A stretch of 64,000 nt of DNA, taken from assembly GCA_018907035.1 (NCBI GenBank), contig JACCIC010000152.1, positions 877,501 through 941,500 on the forward strand. The letters are read 5' to 3'. Below the pieces are notes generated by a model. The model was not told the DNA's origin and made no database searches. It saw only the letters and a list, made by a program, of their open reading frames with translations. The stretch comes from Sycobia sp. Sy_11 (Eukaryota > Arthropoda > Insecta > Hymenoptera > Epichrysomallidae). The position numbers were made by a program, and so were the translations under genes. Positions 1 to 12,801 of this stretch are shown one piece after another; position 1 is the first letter of the stretch; each line of letters begins with the position of its first letter.

Positions 1-2430
1 TAAGAAGGCAAACTTTAATTCGTAATTTACTTTTACATTTTTCGTCGAGCAACGCCAGTAACATATCGTGCACTCGCAAAACTTTGCGGCAAAAATTTAA
101 GAGTCCTCTTTAAGTATGGATATCGCGCGCTTAAGATCCCTCCCCTTTCTAGCAATTCTCTACCTTGCGGATAATTTTATCCAACTGTCTTAAATTAAAA
201 GGCGCGAGCGAACGAAAACCCATTCCGTAGGGCGCGCTCCGTTCATTGCTTTTCGTTATCTTGGAATATATCCCCACCGCCCCCGCCCCACCAGGTTACC
301 ACTTAAACCCGTTACGGGCTTATCAGTACCGGGGAACAACGTTCCATAACTTCAAAGTCACCCTCCACAGTGGAGGTCTTTCCTCATGACTCATCTTTAT
401 GCCCTCTCTATAGCTCTTTTAACACGTGTGCGTGATGTGCATGCTTGAAAATGCCGTGCTTCGTTAATTCCTATCGTTACAGTAGCTACGTTAATGTATT
501 TTTCTTTTTTCAAGCTTTTTTAATCTCCGTGCATGGTTACTTCGCTAATCTACATTTATTCGAGATTCGACATGCAAAAATTTTAATTACACCCCATAAA
601 CACATATTTATAATTGACTGATGCTTAATGCTCAATTCGTTATTCAGTGATAAAACTGGGCACGTGACACCCCCACAGAAAAATAAAAATGATATCATTG
701 TCAACTTTAATCCCTATTGTAAGTTGCGAGCTTACGTATTGTGAAATAATAAGGCTTAAGAGTCTGTCGATCGCTCTTCTATACCGATTGTGAATAAACT
801 TATCTATTTTTAAAAAATGCTATATGCAAAAATGCAACTGATGCAAATGTGAGTTAATTGTTTACATCTTTTTGAAATTCTTAAAAATTTTCCAGAAGAT
901 TCTTTAAATGATGGGAAAATGTTGATACATTGAACACTTTATTAATAATTTTTGGTTATAAATTTTTTTTAGACTTTCTGCGACATTGAAAAAATTTGTT
1001 CCAAAATGTGTAGGAGTAAAGAATAAACTCTAATAATTTAATGACTCACGAGAATTTTCAATCATTTAATAATGTTTCCATATGTTTTTCTCTAGAAGAA
1101 ATTACATAAGAAGTGCAATTTGTATAAACTACCAAACGATAATTCCATGATGAAACGAAAACCAGAATAAATATAGTCCATATCTTGGTTATTATACATT
1201 GAAGTTCGTATGATATCAGAAAAATGTTATAACAACAAGGATTTTTGAATCATAGTTGTATTTTTAGATTAGGTGCTGATATCTTCGTCGATAAACTGAA
1301 AAAATTAAATAATTATATATATCTTATAAAAGAATACCCTAAAAAATAAATTAGCAAGATTCTTAAATGAATAGACAGTCTAGAATTTCCTTATTCATCC
1401 TGCAAATTTTCAATAATATTTTCGGAAAAATTTCTCTAGTACGACTACCGTACAAAAATAATCCAAAAACTATTCCCAGCGAAGCAACATAAAATTTTAC
1501 AGTAATATCCTTTACATGTTCACCTCGGTTTTATTATCTTCCACAAAAATTCAGCCTGTTTTCATTACTTTTCATTCAGGTTGGTACTGCCTTCAAAAGT
1601 TTAGCAATTTTATAAAACTTGGTTTTAGAGAAGTATTCCAAGACCGGCTGGCAGCTCTAAAATTATCGTTAAAAAGTACTGTGATATCTTTAAAACTTAG
1701 TTGTAGACCTGTATTATGTTGTTGTAAAATATGAAAAATGAAATTTCATTGCATTAATAATAGAAAGAGAATTTTATCTTACAGCTACCGCTAAAAATTA
1801 TGAACAGATACTTTTTAATGGAATGCGTAACTGTATCCTTCGAACTTGACATAATACCGTGGTAATTTTTTGTTTTATAATCAATTCTTTTCTACAAATT
1901 TGTATATCAAAGTATAAATATTATATTAGAAAAAGCATTAAGACAAAATGATTCCACTGATGGATGCGTTATAATTATATAGAATATAAGCCTTTTTTAA
2001 TGAACTAATTAGATTTCTGAAATTTCGTCTACTAATTTTCCATTTTGTGGAATTCCACAGACGGTAAAAAATTCAATTAATTTCGTACTGAAACGAGAAA
2101 GGATTCTTTCAAAGATTTCAATTATAAAAACCTGTTTTCGTTTGGCGACGATATCACAGTGCGTAAAAAATGAGTTTTCCACAGCAGCAATTTTTCAAAA
2201 ATTAAATTCTTAACATTCTAGTCTTTTAAATACACCACAAGAGATGTAAATTAATAGATATTTTTATCGATCTTGCGCTCTTTATTTTATAATATATTAT
2301 ATTAACTTAATGACAGTTATACGATCCTTGTTTATTATCACCCCCCCCCCAAATGTATCTGAAATAGAATTTATTACTAAACATAAAATTAAATTAGATT
2401 AAAAATTAAAAATAATAAAAAATAAAAATA
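1..2430. other. AT-rich, no gene seen
   Basis: The first 400 bp are moderately GC-rich and unique; the rest is AT-rich with stops in all frames. The longest plus-strand frame (1516-1734) has no recognisable feature. A poly-C run lies at 2341-2350. Confidence 0.6.
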
Positions 2431-2548
2431 GGTTATATTCTATGTTAGTAAAGTTCAACCTGTCTGCCCGCATCACCTTAAATTTAAATTCTTCTTCGAT
2501 ATCTGACGTTTCGAAAACCGTTGTCCTTTAGTAACATAGAATATAACT
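2431..2548. repeat. inverted repeat, about 22-bp arms, 72-nt loop
   Basis: GTTATATTCTATGTTAGTAAAG (2432-2453) pairs with its inverted copy at 2526-2547, with one mismatch. The total length (about 118 nt) is compatible with a small MITE or a pre-miRNA-like stem. GTTCAAC also appears just inside the left arm and again just outside the right arm (2553-2559). Confidence 0.5.
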
Positions 2549-2559
2549 TGTAGTTCAAC

Positions 2560-3182
2560 AAATCTTAACAATTTAAGTCGAAACGGTCGAAATAAGTACA
2601 ATTTTTAATTAGACGAGCTGTGCTTTTGATATTTCAATTTAATATTATTTAAGTTGTGTTCAGCGGTAAAAACATAACTAAAATTCGTATTTTTTATTTT
2701 TAAGAGATGAGAAGTTCTTAAAAACTAATAATATATTAATATATAAATTAATAATTAATTGATATCTATTAAAAAGCTTTTTCCTGTACCGTAGAAAATA
2801 TCATTTATTTCTTGATTTTAGGTTTTTAGTGATTTTCTTTTCTTATTGAGGTTAAATCCAGTCCCGTGAATAAAATAATGTTTGAAAAATATAGCATTAC
2901 ATTCTGATAGTACATCCGTTTAAGAATATTTGGAAAAACAACAGAATGATCAAATCATTTAAACATGGATTTGTTGATAGAATTTAGCGGTAAAAAAGTC
3001 ACTTTTGTCGGTAACCCAGGACGAAGCAACATAAGAATCTCCCGCCGTGGAAAAGTAGAAAATTCATACTCCCTCAACCTCTGTCCGAGCTCTTGCTTGA
3101 CCATTCCGGCTTTTTCCGTTCACAGCCCCACCCGGAGGGGTCCCACTGAATTTATAGCGTCGGGACGCTCGTTCTCGTATCG

Positions 3183-3236
<54 letters not shown>

Positions 3237-3423
3237 GAAAGTTTGGCGGCATGTCAGCAACGAGGGGGGGAAAAGGGTCCCGGGGAAAAAAGAGCGAGTC
3301 GGCGGGGACGGGGGCAGCTCCCACACCGTTCTACCATACAGATGGCCGCGGATACTGATTAAAAACTTTTTACTCCCCCAGCCGTGGCGGGAGGGCGCGA
3401 TACACGTACCGCCATAGGCGCGA

Positions 3424-3475
<52 letters not shown>

Positions 3476-3488
3476 GCAGGTATGTATC

Positions 3489-3535
<47 letters not shown>

Positions 3536-5490
3536 CGCGGTCGCTCCGGCGTCGTGCGGAACGTGTTCCCACTCGCGCGTATGCCTCGTGTCTGCATGTG
3601 TGTGGGTGTATACATATTATGTGCGTGCCAGCGCATGTATGCTCCCACACGTGTAGAAAGGCAAACAAGAAGTGCAGAGAGGAAAAAGAGGCATGACAAA
3701 TGCTTCCGAAGGGGAGGGGGGCGTGAAGGGTGGAAGTCCAGAAATACGAGGTACGGAGAATACGAGAGAAAATGTCCTCCGGGCTCAGGAGCGGGTCGAG
3801 GGGTATTGCACTGCGTTTTTTCCTTCGTTCGCCCCCCTCCCCTTCCTCCCCCAATACTGTTTCACATAGCGCCTTTTATCTCGTTTCCTCTGTCCTCCTT
3901 ACGTTTCCCTCCCCACCCCTCTCCGCGCTGCTGTCGTTTGCATTTTATGCTCGGATGTTTATGCGCGTGCGCATCGCAAAAAGAGAAGAAAGGCCGGAGG
4001 GCGCGAGGACAGCGGGGCGAAGAGGGGCGGGGGGTACTCGCGACAGAACGAGCGACGCAGATCTCGCGGCTGAAAAAAATGCACGTCGAATGCGCCAGAG
4101 GTGCTGAATCCCTGGAGAAATGCAAAAATCGCTATTTTATAATATTCTGGGTAACGACTTTTTCTAGAAAAATCTTGATCGACTGCCGTAATGGTTAAAG
4201 GAATTAACGTCAATTCCAAGCAAATGTGAAGAAAATTTGTAAAAAAAAAATAAAGAGTATATTTCAATTCTACTCGACAAAGAGTTTATTTAAATCAATG
4301 GAACAGTCTTGATTCTAACAAATCATTTTTTAGATCGCTTTCGAAAAATATTTCATTTAAGAAGATTCAAATATATATCTATTAAAATTCATATAATGTT
4401 ACTTTTAGTATATATAGAATATTTAATGTAGATAATTGAATTTAAGCATGTTGCATTATTATCGCGAGTTTGTTTAATAAATGTATCCACCGAATAGTTT
4501 AACTTATTCTAATACCAGAACATATATGTTTATATTAAATATAGGCTTTTGCCAACAAACGTTTGTTTGATTTCCATTCAAAGCGTATCTATTAGTTTCT
4601 ATTAAAGTATTACAATGGAATATTTTATGATCACACTGACAAAGAAATCAAGAAAACGATCGAATTCGATTTTCCTCCAATGACCGAAATAAAACCCGAT
4701 CCGATGCACAAACATCGCCTCCTCCCCCCCCCCTTCCCCCTCGCTATCGACCCAATACTTTTTGACACAGCTGACGGCGCGAAGGGAGGGTAGAGGGGTA
4801 GTCGAAACCGGAAAAACCCGATCAATTTGCCCGTAGAATCTTTTTTTCCCTTATTCCGTGATTTTCCGTCCGACCCGAGCCGAAATAATTCCGCCGGGGC
4901 ATCGCTTTTTCGCGGGATCGTAGCGATAGCCGCGCTTTCGAACGCGCCGTACCGGAAGCCGCACGGGGCCGGGCATGGCTTTTATCATCCCTCGGTCACC
5001 GGACAAGCACCCCTACCCCCACCCCCCGCGATCCCAACCTCCACCCACTTCTCTCGTTAATCCGCAACGATACTAACAAATGTAAGCACCCCTCGTCTCT
5101 ACCACCCCACCCCCCGCCCAGACCCGATTCGTCGTCCTGTGTCCTGTATTTTCTCTCTCCTTCCACCACGTTCCACCGTATAATTCAGTGCCGGCACGCG
5201 CCGAGGGAACGTCGCGGCCGGGCTTTGGACAAGCTTCATTTGTAATGCCTGATGGGGGGATGGGCAGGAGAGGGTGCCTTCCGATGATAATTAGTTTATA
5301 TATATATGTCCACCTCCCGGTCCGTCGGGAGGTTCGGTGGTGTATAATGCGACTCTTGCCGAGCCGACCGGGGCGTAAATGCGCGTGCATAGATACAAGC
5401 GACGCCCTCTGCGATCGTGCACATAAATGTAATAATTATTATCATGGGGGTCGTGTGTATTTTTACGCCTGTGCTCTAATTCGTTCCTAT
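2560..5490. other. GC-rich islands, no gene seen
   Basis: AT-rich to about 3000, then a GC-rich island (3000-4120) carrying three TA tracts, AT-rich sequence (4130-4660), and a second GC-rich island (4660-5450) with C-rich runs. Long frames across 3183-4198 are created by TA repeats and low stop density. Confidence 0.6.
3184..3533. repeat. cluster of three (TA)n microsatellites
   Basis: TA tracts at 3184-3234, 3427-3472 and 3492-3533, separated by GC-rich sequence. Open frames here that read IYIYIY are artefacts of these tracts. Confidence 0.95.
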
Positions 5491-5493
5491 ATC

Positions 5494-5496
5494 TAA

Positions 5497-5554
<58 letters not shown>

Positions 5555-5574
5555 TATATATAAATATATATACA
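5494..5574. repeat. interrupted (TA)n microsatellite
   Basis: About 80 bp of TA repeat with single-base interruptions (ACATA, TAATA, AAATA), at the right end of a GC-rich island. Confidence 0.9.
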
Positions 5575-5579
5575 CAGGA

Positions 5580-6191
5580 TGGCTTATTTTGAAGTGGCGA
5601 ACCGGTATTTTTTAGAATTTTCGTGAGACAGAGAAAAGTTTTGCAATAGAAGCTAGAGGATAGAGAGGATAGTTCCTCAACTACTTCCTCAGCTTGATCT
5701 GGATAAAAATGTTAACGTTTTTTTTTTCTTAAGGCGCAAATGATTTTGTATTAAAACCCTCTTTTTAGCAAAGCTTTTAAAGGGCCTTTGGGGATAAAAA
5801 ATAGTCAAATGCAGTTTAAGGAAAAAACATGGATATTTATTTAACATTACATGCGTAAGTATTGAGAGACAGCTATCGATTAATAGTGATATTCTGCCTT
5901 TATATGCCACCATCAATTTGATAATGTTGAATCATTTTGAACTTGAATTGGCAATCACTAAGAATTTAAGCCTTTTCGAACGTAGATAATTTTGATGCGA
6001 GATCAATAACTAAGGGTTTCCACTTGACAAAGTCACTGGGAAAATATCTTCGATATAAACAGATATCAAGTTCAAGATCGTTGGCGCCATTGATTTTCCC
6101 CCTATACTTGATTCAACTTTCGTTTGACCCATTTTTCTCTATCTTCCATCGACTCTGAGAAATCGAGCTGCGTAGGGTTAAAAGAAATTAC

Positions 6192-6241
<50 letters not shown>

Positions 6242-7140
6242 TTTTCACATATGCGATTCGCTTACATCTCGATTGAAGAAGGCAAAAAGTTCGGCTGTAA
6301 CAATAATGATTTATTGTTAATGGAAAAGCGAAAATGTACAAAATAAATATACAGAACAAACGAAGATATTACATAGACGTGCTTATACACAGTTCTTTTT
6401 ACTTTTTTTTATTACAAATTGTTATGTTTACCTATACAGCGATTTTTTTGTTGTTGTATTGAATATTCTCGTATACTTTTATGAAGCGCAGTTTTTCAAT
6501 GCCTGAAAATATATTTTTCATTCTAAATGAAAAGTAAATACATGAAACAGATTGTAAAATCGAGCAAATAAAAAAAAATATTGTTTCCAAAAAAAATCTT
6601 TTTAATACATTTGTGTTGTACCGATAAAGTATAACGTGCAGTCCAGTTCAGTATAAATTAATTGTTGTATACAAAGGTTATCTTTCTATTAACATATTTA
6701 CAACAGTAGCAACGAATTTGTCTAGAAATTTGTTTTTTATTCCGTTTTGCGTTTCATTTTCAAAGCGTAGAAAGAACAATTCCGTTTATAAAATTACCGA
6801 GTTAACCAATTCTCTATTGTTACCCGTCTCCTAAAGTTCGCTCTATAATTTTAAAAATGTATCCTCTCCACTGTATTTAAATATACAGAATTGTTCCAAG
6901 TTGATGTAATTCAGGTTGAAAAAGTGTGTCGGTCGCGTACATGAAAAAAAAAAAAAATAACTCGTACATTCTCCCCTTTTTTCATTGCGCGGCATTTCAC
7001 ATTGTCTCTTATTTCACTCCTCGATGAATAATCGCAATGGACTTTTTTTTCGATCGCAAGCAAATGCATCGCTAAAACGCATAAAATATATCGCGCGCGA
7101 GCCATAATCGAGGCGGAAATTTTGCAAATTCACAAAAAAA
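5580..7140. other. AT-rich, one TA tract, no gene seen
   Basis: Unique AT-rich sequence with short A and T runs. The TA tract at 6195-6239 is the only distinct element. Confidence 0.6.
6195..6239. repeat. (TA)n microsatellite
   Basis: Uninterrupted TA tract of about 22 units in AT-rich surroundings. Confidence 0.95.
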
Positions 7141-7144
7141 AAAA

Positions 7145-7440
7145 GTGGACCGGAGTTTTCATTAGGGACCCTCGCCTCGGGCTCTTATTTACGCCGACGG
7201 GATCCGCATCGCGCTCCGGTCGGATTATGTAAATTAGGAAAAGCACAGGCTTTATTTATACAGAATAGTCAGCGTCAACTATTAATAACCGGTTTTACGA
7301 CTGGGAGTAAGTGGCGAGGAAGAAACTCTTGGACTAATTTGCCGCTTTCCCCATGCCGGCCGAGGAAAGGAAATTAGGCGAAAACTCTCGACTATCAGTA
7401 GCTTTATTTAGTGTAAACAATAACCATTGATTTATGTGAA
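7145..7440. other. possible cis-regulatory segment
   Basis: A compact, complex, mid-GC segment without simple repeats, set between AT-rich stretches. It holds several TTTAT and TAAT core motifs (TTTATTTATA, ATTAATAACC, GTAAATTAGG) as are common in homeodomain-bound enhancers. Such cores are frequent by chance, so this is only a suggestion. Confidence 0.2.
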
Positions 7441-7573
7441 ATTTCCTTTAGAGTTGTGAAACGGATTTAAATAGATTTTAATTATTAAACAAGTACTTAA
7501 ATGGAATATTCATTTACGTTATCCGATGATACGAGAAAATTTTGCAAATAAAATATTTACTTTCATAGATATC

Positions 7574-7993
7574 ATGGAACCCTGGAAATTCGAAATATTA
7601 GAAATTTGTCTTTCCCTCCTCTTTTTTTTGTGTTTTTTTTTTGTGTTTCTCTCAGCCATTGCCATAAAAAGATGGAATGTCGACGAGCGCAATAATGTAA
7701 CAGCTTCCGAATACGATGAGTTTCTTGACAATGCCCGATCTAATTATCTTAACCCAGCCCCACATAATCGTCGCCTTATCGGCCCGATTCCACTCGAGTC
7801 GCGTATACCGCGGCAATGGAAAAAACAACTTTCGAAATTAGATTTACGCGAAAGCGTAACAACCCCACCGCCCGTCATAATCCGCCGCGTGTTTGCGTGC
7901 GCCTCGGCACGGAATCGGGAAAGGATTTCGGTTCCGAAATTATACGACAACGCTGTCATTGGCTACTCAGTCCGCGATACGCGCGATCGCTAA
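7574..7993 (+). CDS. hypothetical small single-pass membrane protein or last exon (uncertain)
   Basis: An open frame of 139 codons starts MEPWKFEILEICLSLLFFLC. Residues 10-33 would form one membrane helix; the tail is hydrophilic, with an acidic stretch (ASEYDEFLDNARS) then a basic one (SRIPRQWKKQ). A TTTACTTTCATAG acceptor-like sequence lies 4 bp before this ATG. The frame extends upstream to an ATG at 7526. Against the membrane-protein reading, the hydrophobic segment is encoded by a T-rich tract ending TTTCTCTCAG at 7655, which is an excellent polypyrimidine tract plus splice acceptor. The true exon may therefore begin at 7656, with only the hydrophilic part coding. I recognise no family. 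Chance remains a fair explanation. Confidence 0.3.
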   Translation: MEPWKFEILEICLSLLFFLCFFFVFLSAIAIKRWNVDERNNVTASEYDEFLDNARSNYLNPAPHNRRLIGPIPLESRIPRQWKKQLSKLDLRESVTTPPPVIIRRVFACASARNRERISVPKLYDNAVIGYSVRDTRDR

Positions 7994-7999
7994 TGGAGG

Positions 8000-10336
8000 A
8001 TCAAGAGAAATTTCAACGAGATCGCTTATATAACTGACTTCTATTTTAATATCGTTTCGCCGACGGCCAATGCGTGGTTGAGCCGAATCTGTGCAAAATC
8101 GTTGAAAGCAGAAAAATTGTAAGAAATGTGTTCGGAGCAATAAGACGAAGCTCGGTCCGAATGTATGCTGAAAAAGAAAAAACACTAAACTCGCGCGGCC
8201 TGTATACTTATATATACGCAGTGCTCGCAAAGCCCTTCTAAAGTATTCGCAGAAAAGCCGGATGTGTTTGTGGCGGTGGGAGGCCGAAGAGGAGAGGTAA
8301 ATTTTGAGTTGAGAACAAGTTCCTGCCTTCGCATTCTTACGATGATCAGTGGTAAAAGATAATTCGAATACATCTATAACTTTAATACAACTCGCGGTAG
8401 ATACGTAATTACTATTTCTGATTTGCAAACTGGACACATAGAAATTATCCATTCGTATTTAGTAAATAACGTCTTAATCATTGAACGAATCGCACTCGGC
8501 GATGTATATGTAACTTATTAATTAATTTATATGTATATATATAATCGCTAAACTTCTCATAAATTACTTTAAACTTTAATGAAGCATTATATTAAATTAT
8601 AACTACACTTAATTCATTAGCAGTAATGAAGGTTTCTACCTTCAGACGCTAAATTATTGATAAGAAGGATAGCGTACCTTAGATTTCTGAGAAAGTTATT
8701 TTAGTCTTATAAAATAGTCGCCCTACATTAGTTTAATTTACTTTTATAATTACTCTAGATGCTTAGATTACTTAAACCATTATATTATTAACTATCGGAA
8801 TTTCATTAATTCAATCAATTAATTTATCCAATAACAAAGCTTCGCCTATTAACTGTACTCAGTCCATAATATAATACGTTAGGTACATAGTTTATGGAAA
8901 ATATAGTGATTAAGTAACTGAAATTAACATTCTTAATTTATTCACCTTTATCGCCCTAATTCTACTTTAACACACATAAATGTATTGTATATGAACGTTC
9001 TCTCTCATGCGCATGCATGTTATTCTTATATTTTTACTTTACGAATTTGATACTAAATTCAACTATTGTCCGGAGATTGTTTTCTCAGAAAATTATTGCC
9101 AAACATTTGATCACGATCTTTTGAGCGCGATAGGAGAAGTACCGTCGTCGAAAGCACCCCGCCCAATTTCTGTTTACAAACAATCAACGAACTTTACCAA
9201 GCCATTGAAATCGACATTGTAAAGGCGGAATACACTTGCCTCAGATGCGTAATATTTTACGCTTATTAATTGGAAAAAAAATTTTTTGTCTTATTTCGGC
9301 TACAGTGATGGAAGTGAATAGGAATTTTATAGAGCGCGTGGATAATATCTTTCTTGTTAAAGTTTTAAAATTAACTTTTATCGTAATACAAAACGAAGCT
9401 CTATTTTATAAAATTTATTACATTTTCATTGGTAATAGTAATAATAATAATTATTTGACATTATAAATTATATTTTGCAAAATACTGTCGAAAAAATGCA
9501 CAATAAAATACTAGCAAGCTGATAAATTTCGTAAAATAAATACGCGGCAGCCAAGCGAAACTTTTCGATTCTTATTGAAAAGTTAAGTGTTTAGAATACG
9601 ACTGCAGTAGTACAAGTCCGAATTTAGTCAGGGCTAAACTAAATTATCCTACTTTTGTCAGCAGGATACGAAATCGTCGTAAATTCTTTAATAATTTGAC
9701 CTGTCCCCAATTCGCGCAAAAGTTGTTCAATATCGCCCCTACTTTAACGCTTAACTCCTAATTTTACTGAAATAACGACAAATATTGTAATAAAATTTGC
9801 GATCGTACGAACTTTTTCCCCCGTGCACGACAATGGCAGGCGTGTATCACGCTCCAATTACTCCTTTCTCTTCTGCGCGCCTATAAAGGGCTTCTTGAAA
9901 AGTCGACCGCGCCGACGCTCTTTGGCAAAAGTTTGAAAGTCTGGCCGCGATGGGGGGAGGGCGGAGGGGGGGGGGAGGAGAGGAGAAAATCTTTTGAAAA
10001 AACTCGTTTCCCGCATATTTTCCGCTCGCGAGAAAAATCCACCCCCTCCCGCCCCCCTCCTTCAACTCTCCCAGGATGAAGGGCCGAAGAACCATTAACT
10101 AGCAGTGTTTACTCAGTCTGGCGTTAACGGAGGGCGGCTTGGACATATTCAGAATTCCACTTCCCTGGCTTTCAAGCTTCATCCGGCACACGCTCTCTTT
10201 GATCTATCCCTTCCCCCCCCTTGTGCCGTTCGCGTCCTCCCACGGTGCACAAAGAAGAACGGAACGACAGTGGTGGGAGACAGAGGGGAAAAGAAGCTTT
10301 TTGAATAGCCGCCAAATGTGTGCCGCCACCTCGCCA

Positions 10337-10383
<47 letters not shown>

Positions 10384-10920
10384 TTGTCTCTCTCATCTCT
10401 CTCTCTCTCTCTCTCTTTCTCTCCTGGGGCTCTAAGAACACTTTCGTAGAGAGGTCTTTCCGGTCAGTTGAGTCGGTGCACGTTCACTCCTCCTTCGCTC
10501 ATTCCCTCAGGGGAATAGGCCTCCAGCCCCTAAATACTGAAGAATCTCGCGCGGTGCTTGGTTTCCTTCTGCGCACTGACCCGAGTATACGCTTGATCGT
10601 GCAGCTTTTGAATCTCGCCGCCCCTCTTCACCGCCCCGAGCAATCATACAGAGAAATGAGCCCAGGGCACTTGAACGTGTAGTAAAAGGTGGGAGTCCGC
10701 ATCTGTGCTTTCGCGTGTAGCTGAAGCAGAAGGGCGATTAATGTCACGTCCCTAATTCCGGAAGTCCACTGACATGACCTCGGCATTTTTTATCACTTTC
10801 GAAATTACTTAAAATGCTTTGTGAGAAAGAAAATGTCAGATCAAAAAAATTTGTGTGACACATTCGATCATTTCATATCGGTATTTCATTTATTTATAAT
10901 ACGATTTTACTTTTAAATAC
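8000..10920. other. mixed sequence, no gene seen
   Basis: Mid-GC to 8450, AT-rich to 9800, then a GC-rich island (9800-10750) with G and C runs and a (CT)n tract. No frame with family resemblance. Confidence 0.55.
10347..10424. repeat. (CT)n microsatellite
   Basis: Interrupted CT tract of about 78 bp in a GC-rich island. It produces spurious Ser/Leu frames on plus and Arg/Glu frames on minus. Confidence 0.9.
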
Positions 10921-10924
10921 AGAC

Positions 10925-11920
10925 ATTCGTTGAATCTCTCATAGATTCATCCGTACTTTTCAGACGAGGCAGAGTCGTTACGGGATTTATCATCAACCTT
11001 CAATTGCCCGAGCCCGTTACCATAAGATTAATAATGTTGTCTGGTATTATTTTCTTCAGCTCCGAACATAAGCCGGACCAATGGTCATGCGCGAAAAACG
11101 TGTATTCTATATCGTCACAGTAAGTTCAGCTGCTGTACTTGCATTTTGATAAGTTCACCCTCTTCATACCCCGGAGGCAATTACGGAAGAACCCGTGTCT
11201 AGACTGGAATTTAGTGAACGTAGAAACCGCGTGTTTTCAACATCCACTCACCGACCTTGCGTACGAGCCGTTTTGTTAAGTTTCGTCCAACGTCCTCGCT
11301 CATACTTTGTCCATCGTCTTTGCCACGATCCGAATGTATTTGTTCGTTTTTCCGTTGCAGCATCCTCTCACCCGATGAAACACATAAATTCAGAAACGTT
11401 CGCTTGGTAAAAGATCAATTGGGATTAGGCCCGCGATTACGAAAAACGTGATTTGTATCGTATCAGTCCACATTTTCGCCTGATGCAGAATAATCGTTAA
11501 CTGTTACACGCATTAAGAATCTGCATATGCTTTGTCTAAATTCATTCGTATTGTGCAACAGTCGGCAAGCAATTATCCTTTCTACTGCATTATACGTCCC
11601 GTTGCGTGTATGAAGCCAACAACTTAGCTTCATACATACAGCAATTCCCAGATACTGAATCACTTTCTTGGTCTCGGGTCTACGAGTTTCTAATGTCATT
11701 GAAACAGCCATCTATTCTTTGCGAGTTAACAGTAACCATTCGGTTTTTTGCAGATCCAGCTCCAAACGAGTTGTGACAGTGATATGGACACGCGTCTCAC
11801 TGATTCGGCTTAAATTGAATCAATTGTTCTCATGTGTGGCCATAAAGGTCACCAGGTTGTCGGTGTACGCAACAAGACGCATATCCGTAAGTATATCCAG
11901 AAATCGTGACGCATGATAGA
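10925..11920 (-). pseudogene. R1-clade non-LTR retrotransposon relic (3' part of ORF2)
   Basis: Reading the minus strand from 11920 down gives the end of a reverse transcriptase and the C-terminal domain of an R1-like element. In order: ILTDMRLVAYTDNLV (YADD box decayed to YTDN), DLQKTEWLLLTRKE, KKVIQYLGI, the thumb region to about 11465, VIAGLIPIDLLPSER (about 11405-11450), QSRHGFFRNCLRG (about 11170-11205), a decayed Cys/His zinc-knuckle segment (CKYSS, then stop, then DDIEYTFFAHDHW), and IIPDNIINLMVTGSGN. Stops interrupt it at several points and the frame shifts near 11460. No endonuclease or ORF1 part is visible, so the copy is 5' truncated, as is usual for LINE-type insertions. Many hymenopteran R1-clade elements target rDNA; this copy is outside any rRNA gene. 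Confidence 0.85.
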
Positions 11921-11929
11921 AATTATTAT

Positions 11930-12800
11930 TATTATTGCACGAGTTATCGTATTATTTTTAAACTATCAATACTCACCAATTCCTTGCTATTACTCATTAA
12001 TGCAGAACATACTAATATGTACATACCTGTAAGAAACGAAAATAACAATTAATAATTCAATAATTCATTTTAAAATTATCGAAAGCTTATAATTATAATT
12101 ATAAAATGTAGTGATTAGAACAAGTTGAAAAATTTATTTCCTTCTATTATATAGGTTTCAAAGTGGATATTTATATATTCAATTGAAGGTCGGGCTAGTT
12201 AAATACAGAGATGCAAAAATCGAAGTGGTATATTCATTATTGATGAGATAAAGATTAGCTTACATACTACTTGCATTTTGGTTTGGTCAATTATTATTAT
12301 TTGTTGTAGAGAAATGCCTACGTTCATATGATAGATGAAATGTTTATGCCGGCTTCTCATCTTTATCTGACTGATAATAATCATTAGAATGATATTGCAT
12401 ATCCTCTTAGTGATAATCACAAGTTTATTTGCTTGTATTTACGAGAGTCTAATAATGTACTTGAAATAGTTGTAAAAGTAACTAGGCAATAAAATATTCG
12501 ATTTTGGAGAAAATATTTAAATAATTACAAAAATCTCTTAGCATGATTAAAATCTTTTATCAAAAAGATTTAATGACTTCATGCAGCCCCAACAATGTAC
12601 TTAATTTGATTGTAACGTCTTATACCATTTGGCCCGATGAACTAACGTATACTTCAAAATAAACTTACGAACATGATCAAAAAAATTGTGATCGAACTTT
12701 CGTGTCCAATTCTTAAAATGTGTAATAACAAGTTGTGCATGAATATATGATGAAACGCTATATAATTTTGTGAAACAAATTTAAATGTTAAGTCGTGTTT
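11930..12800. other. AT-rich, no gene seen
   Basis: AT-rich sequence between the R1 relic and the composite repeat. No coding or repeat signal beyond short ATT runs. Confidence 0.6.
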
Positions 12801-12801
12801 T

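Noticed and set aside
3183..3854. 223-codon minus-strand frame and overlapping plus-strand frames with Ile-Tyr repeats
   Set aside because: The Ile-Tyr repeats are the translation of TA microsatellites, which are open in every frame and on both strands; the flanks are GC-rich with low stop density.
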